Shown piece by piece: positions 7,992-18,745 of a DNA stretch of 43,348 bases. Each line of letters starts with the position of its first letter. Positions within the stretch are counted from its first letter, which is position 1. A model generated the notes under the pieces. It did not search any database. It was not told where the DNA came from and saw only the letters and a list, made by a program, of their open reading frames with translations. Source of the stretch: an uncultured bacterium (GTDB lineage Bacteria; Actinomycetota; Coriobacteriia; Coriobacteriales; Eggerthellaceae); contig CANOCK010000004.1 in the NCBI GenBank assembly GCA_947564525.1, forward strand, positions 1 through 43,348, in the 5' to 3' direction. The position numbers were made by a program, and so were the translations under genes.

Positions 7992-8026
7992 CCCGCCGCT
8001 GCGGCGGGAGTCCGGGAACCATGATA
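7992..8026 (-). promoter_or_regulatory. -10 box and leader hairpin of the GNAT gene
   Basis: On the minus strand TATCAT (8026-8021) is a -10 box. Between it and the gene is a palindrome with 8-bp arms, CCCGCCGC-T-GCGGCGGG (7992-8008), which would fold in the leader RNA. Its role is unknown. Confidence 0.45.
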
Positions 8027-8060
8027 GCGCAGCCCGTCGGTAGAGGGGTGCCGCCTCGGC

Positions 8061-9866
<1,806 letters not shown>

Positions 9867-9895
9867 GGGCGGTCCTCTCGTCGGAGACACGACAA

Positions 9896-9925
9896 GAAGG
9901 CCGGAAGCGTGTGCCTCCGGCCTTC
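9896..9925 (-). terminator. Terminator behind tRNA-Ala
   Basis: On the minus strand GAAGGCCGGA pairs perfectly with TCCGGCCTTC (10-bp stem), followed by TTGTC. It lies directly after the tRNA 3' end; the T-tract is short. Confidence 0.65.
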
Positions 9926-9932
9926 GGAAAAT

Positions 9933-10008
9933 TGGTGGAGCATAGGGGGATCGAACCCCTGACCTCATGGCTGCCAGCCATGCGCTCTCCCAGCTGAGCT
10001 AATGCCCC
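9933..10008 (-). tRNA. tRNA-Ala (anticodon GGC)
   Basis: A 76-base tRNA with encoded CCA. The acceptor arm GGGGCAT pairs with ATGCTCC and contains the G3-U70 wobble pair that identifies alanine tRNAs. The D-arm (GCTCAGCTGGGAGAGC) and T-loop (GTTCGATC) are canonical. The anticodon stem CATGG/CCATG encloses the loop CTGGCAG, giving anticodon GGC. No duplicated 3' end that would mark an integrated element was seen nearby. Confidence 0.97.
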
Positions 10009-10024
10009 GAAAAGTGCGTAGACC

Positions 10025-10033
10025 ACTATAGCA
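10025..10033 (-). promoter_or_regulatory. Extended -10 promoter of tRNA-Ala
   Basis: On the minus strand TGC-TATAGT sits 17 bases before the mature tRNA 5' end. No good -35 box is present, which fits an extended -10 promoter. Confidence 0.6.
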
Positions 10034-10196
10034 TAAACCTCGGGATTGCAGCTGAGCTTTCTGAAGAAAATTTCGGATGCTTGGCTTGGGTGGCCGAGAG
10101 ATGGCTCGGGCGGCTCGGCGCGGCTGGGCTGCGGAAGGGCAGGATGGGCTAGCCTGATCGGCAAAGGCCCTTCTGGAGGGTTCGAGCGCCTGCCCT

Positions 10197-10460
10197 AAGG
10201 GGCCAGTGCGTCGGTCGGCGACAGCACCATGCCGCCTTCGTGGGCGCGCTCGGCCAGCTTCTTCTCAAGCCGGAGGAGGTTCTTGGAATCCTCGCCCCTT
10301 GGGTGCCTCCGAGCATCACGACGAAGGCTTCCACTGGCCATCGGTCGCTTTCGCTATCGGATCGGCCCCCGCGCGAGCGTAGACGATGAGGCCGTGGGCC
10401 TCGAGCGGCTCGGAGAGCTGCCCGAGGGCCTTCGGCTCGCCCATGAAGGTGGCAGGGTGG
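10197..10460 (-). pseudogene. Decayed gene fragment, frameshifted
   Basis: No intact gene is seen here, but codon-like minus-strand sequence continues across frames: MGEPKALGQLSEPLEAHGL...DGQWKP in one, then VEAFVVMLGG in a second, then EDSKNLLRLEKKLAERAHEG in a third, ending LSPTDALAP-stop at about 10197. At least two frameshifts (about 10280-10350) would be needed. I do not recognise the family. It could also be chance sequence in G+C-rich DNA. The rest of 10009-10940 shows no gene I can support. Confidence 0.35.
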
Positions 10461-10940
10461 CTGCAAGGGAGGGGCGGAAGGCGATGCTTGGCTGCTCTCT
10501 GCAGGCGAGCGAGGATGCGCTCAGGCCGTGCATGGATTGCGCGCTGAAGCCCTTGCCAGCACGGCGTTGGCGTGCTGGCGGACGGTGGGGCTCGTCCAAG
10601 GTGCAGTTCGGCGATCGCTGAACAACTGCCACGACGTGCCAGGCTTGCAGGACCCTCGGGGCTCAGCTGCGATGGCCCGTAAGGGCATCGCCAGCGGACG
10701 CCCTTTGAGGGGAGCGCCATTCGATGATGCCTCGTGCTCGACAACCGACGCGGGCGAATCGGCTAGCGCCGCTATGGGGCGGGTGCTCGCTCATCGTGGC
10801 TCCTGTCGGGCATGGGCATGCTTTGCAGGCAACCTGGTTCCTGCTTGCAGGGTTTCCAGCTCAGGGGCTCGGGTAGTGCTTTGCCGGGAGGCCAGGCTAT
10901 TGGATGCGCTGACGTCGCTGGGGTTGGGGCGTCGGGTTGC

Positions 10941-11080
10941 GCAGATTATTTCCGATTGTGCACGGCTCGGAGATGCGTTCTGGAGCTCCGGTTAAACCAC
11001 AAGGCCTATAATCCATTGGAAAGCTGCGCTAGGGTGGTCTGAAGGGTCTCTGAAGCAATGCACAAACGCAAATAATCTGC
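10941..11080. repeat. 140-bp imperfect inverted repeat
   Basis: GCAGATTATTTCCGATTGTG... (10941-10962) is matched in reverse complement by 11059-11080, 20 of 22 bases identical, with weaker complementarity further in. The arms are A+T-rich against a G+C-rich background. A TATAAT lies inside at 11007-11012. It looks like a small palindromic element, comparable in style but not clearly in sequence to the 180-bp element described below. Confidence 0.6.
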
Positions 11081-11142
11081 CGGAAGGTGCACTCAAGGCT
11101 GGCGCTGCGGCTCTGTCTGTGGCTGTGCCTGCTGCCTCGGCT

Positions 11143-11171
11143 TTGGCGTGCCGGGCGCTTTGGTCTATGAT
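11143..11171 (+). promoter_or_regulatory. Promoter of the PARG-like gene
   Basis: TTGGCG (11143-11148) and TATGAT (11166-11171) are separated by exactly 17 bp and lie 33 bp before the ATG. The arrangement is typical of a housekeeping sigma factor. Confidence 0.65.
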
Positions 11172-11203
11172 GGCGGGAAACCGCTTTCTCAAGGAGGACG
11201 ACC

Positions 11204-12052
11204 ATGGCCGACAGGGACGAACGACGGGTTGCAGCCCAGAAGCACAACGCGCTCATGAAGGGCGCCTTCTCGACCGAGACCGCGGCGACGGTGGCTGCGG
11301 CGCGCATCTATGAGGAGGGCGAGGGACGCGAGCTCGACCTGCCTGAGCCGCCATTCGAGGCCACGGAGACCTGCGTCACCACCAGCTTCGCCCCTGAGGC
11401 CCTGTACCGGGAGGCTCGCGGCAAGACGCTGGTGGTGGACCCGGCGGCCTTCTGCCGGCCTGGGGGCGCCTACGAGGACGGCTCCTTCGGCCCGGAGCAG
11501 ATCCTGTGCTCCCAGAGCAACCTCTACCAGGTGCTCTGCGGCATCAAGGAGAGCTTTCACGACGCCAACCGCGACTACCGCCGCGGCCAGCTGTTCACCG
11601 ACCGCTGCGCGTACCTGCCCGAGGTAGCGTTCTCCCGCGGCGGGGACGTGCGCCGTGCCGACGTGCTGGCCATCGCCGAGCCGCTGCGCGTGGCGGCCAT
11701 GGAGGCCCATCGCTCCGAGCGCGAGTGCGACGCCGAGCTGGCCAACCGCGTGGAGGCGCTGCTGCGCGTGGCGGCGGCCAACCAGTGCGAGACGCTGATC
11801 CTGGGAGCCTTCGCCTGCGGACGGCTGGGCTACGATGCGGGTCGGGTGGCCCAGCTCTTCCGCGCGTGGGTCGACGCGCATCCGGGCGCCATCGGCAAGC
11901 TGGTCTTCGCGGTGCCGCGAGCCTACTTCGACGCCTTCGACGCCCTGTTCGCCGCGCCGGTGGTGGAGGAGCCCGTTGCTCGGTCCGAAGGGGAGGAAGA
12001 GGAGCTAGGCTGGTCGCCGGAGGACCTGCCGGAGGGCGTCACCTTCCGCTAG
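11204..12052 (+). CDS. PARG-like macrodomain protein (TIGR02452 type)
   Basis: This 282-residue protein resembles the TIGR02452/DUF2263 family, related to bacterial poly(ADP-ribose) glycohydrolases that bind or hydrolyse ADP-ribose. The N-terminal cap (~1-75) is followed by a macrodomain with the loop FCRPGGAYEDGSFGPEQILC (84-102) and later ETLILGAFACGRLGYD. In active PARGs the corresponding motif is GGG...QEE; here it reads GGA...PEQ, so the catalytic glutamate position appears to hold Gln99. This may mean a binding-only protein. The C-terminal ~30 residues are acidic. The start has AAGGAGGA eight bases upstream and its own promoter; there is no partner toxin or ADP-ribosyltransferase next to it. 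Confidence 0.85.
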   Translation: MADRDERRVAAQKHNALMKGAFSTETAATVAAARIYEEGEGRELDLPEPPFEATETCVTTSFAPEALYREARGKTLVVDPAAFCRPGGAYEDGSFGPEQILCSQSNLYQVLCGIKESFHDANRDYRRGQLFTDRCAYLPEVAFSRGGDVRRADVLAIAEPLRVAAMEAHRSERECDAELANRVEALLRVAAANQCETLILGAFACGRLGYDAGRVAQLFRAWVDAHPGAIGKLVFAVPRAYFDAFDALFAAPVVEEPVARSEGEEEELGWSPEDLPEGVTFR

Positions 12053-12314
12053 GAGGGCCTGTGCGCCACGAGGGATCGGCGACGCCCAAGGCGATTCGAG
12101 GTGCGACGCTAGAGGGGCATCAGGTGGTTTCGTGTTCGTCGGGCCCAGGCCCAGGTCCAGGGGGCCAGGTGCATCCGGCTCTGTGCGCCCCGAGCCCAGG
12201 GGCCCCTAGAGCTGCCAATCCCATGCGCCCCGCCTCGATGCCGGGGCTGCTCGGTGCCCGAAGCTGCTCTCAGGCTGCGTCCAAGCCCACGCTCGCCCAG
12301 GTCGGGCGAGCGCC

Positions 12315-14549
12315 CTAGCCGACCACCTTCGAGCTCTCCACCTTCTCCACGTACCAGGCCATGAAGCGGGCGAGGGGCTTGCGCAGCACCAGCCCGATGA
12401 GCGCGGCTGGCACCAGGAACAGCAAGAGCTCGCCCATCTGCACCCAATACTGCGCCCCGGAAGCGCCGAACATGGCCTCGCGCATGGCGTTCACCACGTG
12501 GGTGGCTGGCAGCCAAGGGCTCAGCGCCTGGACGAACGGCGGCAGGATCTGCAGGGGGAAGGAGCCGCCGCAGCCCGTCACCTGGATGATCAGCAGCAGC
12601 ACCGCCATGGCCTTGCCGAGGTTCGCGAACGCCGCCACCAGCGCGTAGATGATGAAGGTGAACACCAGGCCCGCCACCCAGAAGCACAGCAGGAACAGCC
12701 CGACGTCCGCCACCTGCACCTGCAGGAACAGCAGGTTGCCCAGGGCGGCGAGGGTGGTCTGGGCCAGGGAGAGGAAGGCCATGACCCCGAAGCGGCCGAG
12801 GAACAGCGCATGGGGCGTCGGGTCGCTCACGCCCAGGTCGGCCCGCGCCCGAGCTGACACCGTGGGCTTCACCACCACGAGGATGAGCAGCGACCCGATG
12901 AACAGGGCCAGCGTGGTGTAGAGCGGCGCCATGGCCGAGCCGAAGTTGTCGGCGGGGAACACGGCGATGCGCTCCACGCCCACCGGGGCTGCCAGCGCCT
13001 TGGCCAGGGCCTGCACGTCGGCGCCGATCACCTGGCGCAGCTTCTCGGCGTCGCCACTGGCCAGGGCGTCGCTGATCTCGGCAGCCACCTCGTGCAGCTC
13101 AGCCGCTGCGGCGTTCAGGCGCTCGATCATCGGCCCGATGCGGTTGGCCGAGAAGGCCAGCAGGTTGCCTGCCGAGCCGAGCGAGGAGCCCAGGGCGTCG
13201 TCGGCGCTGCCGAGGTGCCCCTTGCCCGCCTCCAGGGCCGCGCCGAGCTCCGTGGCGTAGCGGCCGAGGTCGGCCAGGGCGGGCGCCACGTTGGCCTCGT
13301 AGTCGGCCTTGGCTGCGGCCAGGCCTTGCTTGGCCTCGTCGGCTAGGCGCTTCACCTCCTGGCGCTGGGCCTCGGCATCGGCGCTGCCTTGCTCGATGCG
13401 GGCTGCGGCCTCGCGCAGCCCCTCGCTCGCCTTGCCCATCAGGCCGATGGAGGCGCGCAGCTGGTCGATCAGGCTCTGCACCGCCGGCTGGTACTCCGGC
13501 GGCACCTGGGTCTTCAGGGCCTCCAGCTGGGCCACGGTGCCCTGGGCCGCTGCAGCTTGGCCGTCCACGGCATCAGCCTGGGCCCTCAGGCGCTCGGCGG
13601 CGCCCGTAGCCTGGCTGGAAGCGGCGTCGAACAGCTCGTCCGCCGCGGCCGCCACGGCGTCGAAGCTGGCGGCGCTGGCATCGAGGGCGCTGCCCAGCGC
13701 GTCCCCCGAGGCCCCGATGGCCTCGGCGATGCTGCCGGCCGCCGCCGCGCCTTCCGCGGCCAGGCCGCTCACCTGATTCACCTCGGCGTGGGCGGCGGAC
13801 ACCAGCTTGGCCGACTCGTCGCCCAGGTCGCGGGCGGCATCGATCAGCGAGCCGTAGAGGCCCAGCACCGCGGCCATGGACTCCATCTGGCCGGCCACTT
13901 CGTCGATGGAGCGGGCCATGGCGGCCACGCGCCCTTCGAGGCCCGAAGTGTCGGCGTAGTTGGACAGCGACTCGGCCACCCCCAGGGCGATCTCGGACAG
14001 CGTCTCGGCGAATACCTGGTTGACCTGGTAGGACACCGCATCAGCCCCCTGGTCGGTGATCTTCGGGGCGATGGCGCTCTTCTTCTCATTGGCGTAGTAG
14101 ATGATTTGGGCGTGCTCCACGCTGCCGGTGTAGAAGGTCAGCATGGCGCGGCTGAAGTCCTTCGGGATGACCACGGCGGCGTAGTAGCGCCCCGCCTTCG
14201 CACCGTCGATGGCGTCGGCTTCATCGGTGAAGGTCCAGTCTATCTGGTCGTTCGCGCGCAGGGCCGACACCACCTGCTCGCCGACGTTCACCCGCAGGGG
14301 CACCAGGTCGGACTCGTAGCCCTCGTCGGTGTTGGCCACGGCCACCGTCAGGTTGCCCGTATGGTCGAAGACGTTCCAGCAGGCCAGGATGTTGTACCAG
14401 GCGAAGATGGAGGGCATGGCTATCAACCCGATGGTGATCACCATGCTCACCACGTTGGCGAACAGGTGGCGCACGTCGCTGCGGCAGAGCCGCGCCATGA
14501 CTGAGAGGTTGCGCCGGGCGGCTTGGATGACGGGCTCCCAGCGGCTCAT
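12315..14549 (-). CDS. YhgE/Pip family membrane protein (second of a pair)
   Basis: This 744-residue protein belongs to the YhgE/Pip family, which includes the Lactococcus phage-infection protein and proteins implicated in surface secretion. An N-terminal transmembrane helix (~28-50, with SIFAWYNILACWNVFDHTGN) leads to an extracellular region with a long Ala-rich helical part (~200-480) likely to form coiled coils. The C-terminus is an ABC-2-type membrane domain with about five to six helices (~545-735). Its ATG overlaps the TGA of the upstream relative in ATGA, so the two are translationally coupled and may form a heteromeric complex. From 12053 to 12314 no gene is visible. Confidence 0.9.
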   Translation of the reverse strand: MSRWEPVIQAARRNLSVMARLCRSDVRHLFANVVSMVITIGLIAMPSIFAWYNILACWNVFDHTGNLTVAVANTDEGYESDLVPLRVNVGEQVVSALRANDQIDWTFTDEADAIDGAKAGRYYAAVVIPKDFSRAMLTFYTGSVEHAQIIYYANEKKSAIAPKITDQGADAVSYQVNQVFAETLSEIALGVAESLSNYADTSGLEGRVAAMARSIDEVAGQMESMAAVLGLYGSLIDAARDLGDESAKLVSAAHAEVNQVSGLAAEGAAAAGSIAEAIGASGDALGSALDASAASFDAVAAAADELFDAASSQATGAAERLRAQADAVDGQAAAAQGTVAQLEALKTQVPPEYQPAVQSLIDQLRASIGLMGKASEGLREAAARIEQGSADAEAQRQEVKRLADEAKQGLAAAKADYEANVAPALADLGRYATELGAALEAGKGHLGSADDALGSSLGSAGNLLAFSANRIGPMIERLNAAAAELHEVAAEISDALASGDAEKLRQVIGADVQALAKALAAPVGVERIAVFPADNFGSAMAPLYTTLALFIGSLLILVVVKPTVSARARADLGVSDPTPHALFLGRFGVMAFLSLAQTTLAALGNLLFLQVQVADVGLFLLCFWVAGLVFTFIIYALVAAFANLGKAMAVLLLIIQVTGCGGSFPLQILPPFVQALSPWLPATHVVNAMREAMFGASGAQYWVQMGELLLFLVPAALIGLVLRKPLARFMAWYVEKVESSKVVG

Positions 14550-17251
14550 GAGCGAACCCCTTCCTCGGCAGGGGCGGGGATCTTTGCGGCCTCGGGCGCT
14601 TCGACGTCGGCGTCGGCTTCCGCATCCGAGCGGCCCACAGCCCCCGCGTCATCGGCGCCCTCGCCCTCAGCCCGCACTGCCGCTCTCGCTCGCACCGACC
14701 CCTCGTCCGGCGCGCCCATGGCGTCCCGTCGGCGGTACAGCGCTCGCAGCTCGTCGTCGGGCAGCGCCTCCAGGCGCAGCTGGCGGTCAATGCTGTAGCG
14801 CAGGCTCTCCACCACGATCAGGAAGGCGATGATGGCCACCAGCCACCCGAGCCATACCGTCAGGGCCACCACCTTCTCGGTGGGGGTCACGGAGAACACC
14901 AGCACCAGCGCCGCCGGCACGGCCACCCCTGCCACCAGGGCGCCGCGGATCAGCCGTGGGTACAGCCGCTTGAACCGATCGTAGCGGCGCTGAATCTCGT
15001 CACGGTACTCGTCCTTGTCGGCCAGGGCGCGCACCACCTGGGAGAGCCGGTAGCGCCGCTGGGGCACCTCGACGTCCTCGCCGTTGAAGATGCCGCTCTG
15101 GCGCACCTGGCGCGCCACCATGCGGTTGACGTTGGCCAGCCGGGGGCGCAGGACGATGCCCAGGGCCATGGACACGGCGAAGAACAGCGCCAGCACGCCG
15201 AGGTCGCCGGTGTACTGGGCGCCGTAGAAGCCGCAGATGGCCTCGCGCATGGCGTTGATGCCGTAGGTGAAGGGCAGTGCCGGGTAGACCGTCTGGAAGA
15301 ACGGTGAGGTCATCTCGATGGGGTAGAGGCCGGTGGCGCCGGGGATCTGGGCGAACACCAGCACGATGCACAGCCCCTTGCCGACGTGCTGCAGCGTCAC
15401 CGACAGGGCGTAGATGATGCTCAGGTAGGCCAGCGACGCCACGATGGCCGCCGCGAACAGGGCCGGCGCGCTCACCGCCTGCACGCCGAGGGCCAGCACG
15501 CCCGCGCAGCAGATGATGGCCTGCAGGGTCACCATGACCGCCAGCAAGGCGAAGCGCCCCAGGTAGCGCTGGGTGATGGTCAGGTTGCGGATGCCCTCGG
15601 CGTCTACCTCCTGCTTCAGGATGACCATGAGCATGAACGCGCCGATCCAGAACGTGAGGTTCATGAACAGCGGCGCCATGGCCGAGCCGTAGGCGTTCAA
15701 CGGGTAGAGCTGCTCGGTGCGCAGCTGGGTGGGGGCGCCCATGAAGTCGGCGATGTCGGCGGCATCCAGGCGGTCCTCCCCGAAGGCCTGGGTGAGCGCG
15801 TCGGAGATGCTCAGGGCCTGCACGTCGCCCCGCACGGCGCCGATCTGCTGCTCGAGGCTGGCCAGCAGCCCGTCGGACTGGGCGAGGGCGTCGCGGGCGG
15901 CGCGCAGGGTGGTGTCCAGCTGGTCGAGCACGGGCGCAGCCTGGTCGACGAGGGCGCGCTCGCTGCCGACGGCGCTCGCCATGGCCGATGCCGTGGAGCT
16001 GAGCTGCCCCAGGCTGCTGCCGATGGTGGGCAGCGTGGTGCCGAACAGGGTGCTCGCGTAGCCCTGGGCCTCGGCCGAGGCGGTCTGGGCGGCGTCGTTG
16101 AAGGCGTTGCTGGCAGCGTCCACGGCGCTGGCGGTGGCGTCGATGTCGGCGCTGAGGGCCTGGAGGTTGGCGAGGGTGGTTCGGGCGGTGGCCGAGGTGG
16201 CCTCCAGCGAGGCGATGGCCTGTTGGACGACCTGCTTCTGGGCCGGGTCGTCGATGCCCTCCTCCAGGGCGCGCAGCTGGTCGATGGCGGCGTCGCACTG
16301 GTCGACGATGGCCTGGGCCTCGGCCACGGCAGAGCGCACGCTGCCCTGGGCTTCGTGGACGGCAGCCACCGCGTCGCCCACGGCCCCATTGGTCTTGGCG
16401 GCCATCTGCGAGAACGCCATGATGCTCTGGTTGACGGCGGGCAGCGCCACGGCGGAGAAGCGGTTGACGCCCTCCTGGAGCGAGGCGGTCAGGTCGGCGA
16501 TGGCCTCCAGGGCATCCGCCGCCTCGCCGATGCTGTCGCGTGCGCCGTCGAGCTTGCCCCGGGCCGCCTCGCTGCGCTCTAGGGCGGTGCCGGCCGCCTC
16601 GCCCATCTGGGCCAGGGCCGTCCGTCCCTCGGCGATGGCCTGCCCGGCCCCTTGCAGCTTGGCGGCGGCTCGGCTCTGGATGGCGCTCAGGTCGGCCGAG
16701 GACTCGGCCAGCGACTGGTCGATGGCGTCGGCCGCCGCCTTGCTCACCGTGGCCACGAAGGTGGAGTTGATGGTCTCGTCCAGGGTGCTGGCGCCGGTGT
16801 CGGTGATCTTGGGCGACACGGGCCCCAGCTTCTCGTTCACGTAGTACTGCAGCTCCGGCTTGGTGAAGCTGCCGGTGGTCAGGCTGAGCAGGTTGGCCGT
16901 GAAGTCCTCCGGTATGACGAAGGCGGCGTAGCTCTGGCCGGACCTCACCTGGGCCATGGCGTCCTCATAGTCGGTGAACTGCCAGCTCAACTGCGTGTTC
17001 TGCTGCAGCTGCTCGACGATCCGGTCGCCCAGGTCCAGCTCGCCGGTCAGCTCGCTCGACGCTCCGTCGTCCTGGTTGACCACGCAGACGCGCAGGTTGC
17101 CCGTCTGCTCGTAGGGGTTCCAGAAGCCGATGACGTTGTACCAGGTGTAGAGCGAGGGCAGCACCAGCAGGGCCACGACCACCACCAGGGCCGGCGGCAC
17201 CTTGAGCAGCCGCCGCACGTCGCGGACGAACACGCGCCCCACATTGCCCAT
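14546..17251 (-). CDS. YhgE/Pip family membrane protein (first of a pair)
   Basis: This 901-residue relative of the downstream protein has the same plan: a first helix (~20-40, LPSLYTWYNVIGFWNPYEQTGN), an extracellular domain with a very long Ala/Gln-rich coiled-coil stretch (~195-500), and an ABC-2-type domain (~540-730). It also carries an extra C-terminal part: a cytoplasmic segment, two more helices (~780-830) and a disordered acidic tail ending PAPAEEGVRS. The ATG at 17251 is preferred over the in-frame ATG at 17308 because GAGAAGGGGG lies just upstream and the usual YhgE N-terminus begins there. Promoter elements lie 50 bp upstream. Pairs like this are common in Coriobacteriia and Lactobacillales. 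Confidence 0.9.
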   Translation of the reverse strand: MGNVGRVFVRDVRRLLKVPPALVVVVALLVLPSLYTWYNVIGFWNPYEQTGNLRVCVVNQDDGASSELTGELDLGDRIVEQLQQNTQLSWQFTDYEDAMAQVRSGQSYAAFVIPEDFTANLLSLTTGSFTKPELQYYVNEKLGPVSPKITDTGASTLDETINSTFVATVSKAAADAIDQSLAESSADLSAIQSRAAAKLQGAGQAIAEGRTALAQMGEAAGTALERSEAARGKLDGARDSIGEAADALEAIADLTASLQEGVNRFSAVALPAVNQSIMAFSQMAAKTNGAVGDAVAAVHEAQGSVRSAVAEAQAIVDQCDAAIDQLRALEEGIDDPAQKQVVQQAIASLEATSATARTTLANLQALSADIDATASAVDAASNAFNDAAQTASAEAQGYASTLFGTTLPTIGSSLGQLSSTASAMASAVGSERALVDQAAPVLDQLDTTLRAARDALAQSDGLLASLEQQIGAVRGDVQALSISDALTQAFGEDRLDAADIADFMGAPTQLRTEQLYPLNAYGSAMAPLFMNLTFWIGAFMLMVILKQEVDAEGIRNLTITQRYLGRFALLAVMVTLQAIICCAGVLALGVQAVSAPALFAAAIVASLAYLSIIYALSVTLQHVGKGLCIVLVFAQIPGATGLYPIEMTSPFFQTVYPALPFTYGINAMREAICGFYGAQYTGDLGVLALFFAVSMALGIVLRPRLANVNRMVARQVRQSGIFNGEDVEVPQRRYRLSQVVRALADKDEYRDEIQRRYDRFKRLYPRLIRGALVAGVAVPAALVLVFSVTPTEKVVALTVWLGWLVAIIAFLIVVESLRYSIDRQLRLEALPDDELRALYRRRDAMGAPDEGSVRARAAVRAEGEGADDAGAVGRSDAEADADVEAPEAAKIPAPAEEGVRS

Positions 17252-17297
17252 GCCGGCTGCCCCCTTCTCTCGGCCAGGATTCGATCCAAGGGAAAAA

Positions 17298-17328
17298 TGA
17301 TACCGCAACCAGCCATCCTCCGCGTCAA
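17298..17328 (-). promoter_or_regulatory. Promoter of the YhgE pair
   Basis: On the minus strand TTGACG (17328-17323) and TATCAT (17303-17298) are separated by 19 bp, slightly long. It lies ~47 bp before the ATG at 17251. The stretch 17329-17555 contains G+C-rich inverted repeats but no gene or T-tract terminator. Confidence 0.5.
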
Positions 17329-17555
17329 CGGGAAGACTACGGCGGCCAGGCCCAAGGGCGCCGGCCCCTTAGCGCGGCGGCCTCTCCTGGAGGAGGCGCC
17401 GCAGCAAGAACAGGCAGAAGCGCGGGGGCGTGAGGACACCCCCCTGACGAGCCGACACTGCCCGCGAAAGCCCTCGTAGAAGCCGCGAAGCGCATTTTCA
17501 TGAGGGAGCCTCGCCTGGGGGAGCCTGGCAGCGCATCGCACCGCGCTCGGGGCGC

Positions 17556-18737
17556 TCAGAGCCCGCAGAGGCGGCAGGTCAGCAGCAGCACGGCCAGGAA
17601 GCCGGCGTTCAGCGTCGTGAACAGGACGAGGAAATGGCTCGTCCGCAGCTCTGGCAGGCCGTCCAGAGCCGGGAACACCTTCCGCACGCTCGAGAAGTGC
17701 TGTAGGGTTATCAGGCTGGCCAGCGACCCGACCAGGGTTCCGGCGCCGCCGACGTTCACGCCCGCGAGCAGGGCCGGCCAGTCGCTGGTGAAGTGCGACA
17801 GCAGCACCGCCGCCGGCACGTTGCTGATCACCTGACTCAGGCCTGCCGCGACCAGCAGCCCGTCGGCAGCCATGAGCCCGGTCAGCGCTTCGCTTAGGAA
17901 CGGCATGCGCGCCATGTTCCCTGCGAACACGAAGAAGCAGGCGAAGGTGAGCAGCAGCGGGTAGTCCACGGCTCTGAGCGCCCGCCGGTCCGTTCGGGCC
18001 AGTACCACGGCCACCGCCACCACGGTCACGCCGATGGGCACGATGCGCAGCACCGCCAGCACCGTCAGCCCCAGCAGCAGCCCGTAGGCCACCAGGCGCC
18101 GCCGGCCGAGGGGCTGCTTGGGCACGGGCTCCATCTTGGCGGGGGCGCTGTCGGGGGTGCGGGCGAGCAGGGCGCAGGCCAGCAGCACCAGGGCCGTGGC
18201 CACCAGGAACGGCACGGCCATCACCTGCACGAACTCCCCGAGGCCGATCCCGTAGCAAGAGTAAAGGTAGAGGTTCTGCGGGTTGCCGAAGGGCACGATC
18301 ATGCCGCAGAGGTTGGCAGCCAGCCCCTCCATGACGAACAGCGCGGCGATCTTGCGCCCCCAGCCGGCGCGGGCCAGCACCGTGGCCGAGAGCGGCAGCA
18401 TGATGATGAGCGCCAGGTCGTTGGTGGCCACCATGGACAGCGCGCCGGTGACGACCACCAGGGCCAAGGCCACGGACCGCAGGGTGCTGAATCTCTTGAT
18501 GGCCACGCGGGCCACCCGATCGAAGGCCCCCAGGTAGCGGAAGGCATTCGCCACAGCCAGCACGCAGAACAGGCAGCCGAGGGTCTTCCAGTCGAGGTAG
18601 CCCAGGTACTGCCCATCCGGGGGCACGACGGCCATGGTGGCCAAGGCGGCCACGGCCGCGATGGCCAGCACCGCATGCTCGCGCGCGAACCGGAGCGCCC
18701 GGCGCGCCAAGGCCGTGGTCTGTGGCTCGTTTCCCAT
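17556..18737 (-). CDS. SLC13/ArsB-like anion permease
   Basis: This 393-residue protein has ~10-11 transmembrane helices and resembles the ArsB/NhaD/SLC13 ion-transporter superfamily (CitMHS-type domain). Two halves each contain a re-entrant hairpin motif: VATNDLALIIMLPL with FGNPQNLY in the first, and SNVPAAVLLS with VGGAGTLVGSLASL in the second. Substrates in the superfamily include dicarboxylates, citrate, arsenite and Na+/H+; none can be assigned here, and no arsenic or citrate genes lie nearby. The ATG is eight bases from a -10 box with only a weak AGG between them, so translation is probably leaderless. It is transcribed alone. Confidence 0.85.
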   Translation of the reverse strand: MGNEPQTTALARRALRFAREHAVLAIAAVAALATMAVVPPDGQYLGYLDWKTLGCLFCVLAVANAFRYLGAFDRVARVAIKRFSTLRSVALALVVVTGALSMVATNDLALIIMLPLSATVLARAGWGRKIAALFVMEGLAANLCGMIVPFGNPQNLYLYSCYGIGLGEFVQVMAVPFLVATALVLLACALLARTPDSAPAKMEPVPKQPLGRRRLVAYGLLLGLTVLAVLRIVPIGVTVVAVAVVLARTDRRALRAVDYPLLLTFACFFVFAGNMARMPFLSEALTGLMAADGLLVAAGLSQVISNVPAAVLLSHFTSDWPALLAGVNVGGAGTLVGSLASLITLQHFSSVRKVFPALDGLPELRTSHFLVLFTTLNAGFLAVLLLTCRLCGL

Positions 18738-18745
18738 AGCTGCCT

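Noticed and set aside
9867-9968. A longer N-terminus for the ABC exporter
   Set aside because: It would run through the tRNA-Ala terminator and into the tRNA gene; the ATG at 9866 has a proper ribosome-binding site.
9933-10008. tRNA-Ala as an attachment site for an integrated element
   Set aside because: No repeat of the tRNA 3' end and no integrase were found in the window.
10229-10995. Open frames of 130-155 codons in the gene-free stretch
   Set aside because: They are Arg/Ala/Ser-rich, lack ribosome-binding sites and overlap better evidence for a decayed minus-strand gene; long chance frames are expected at this G+C content.
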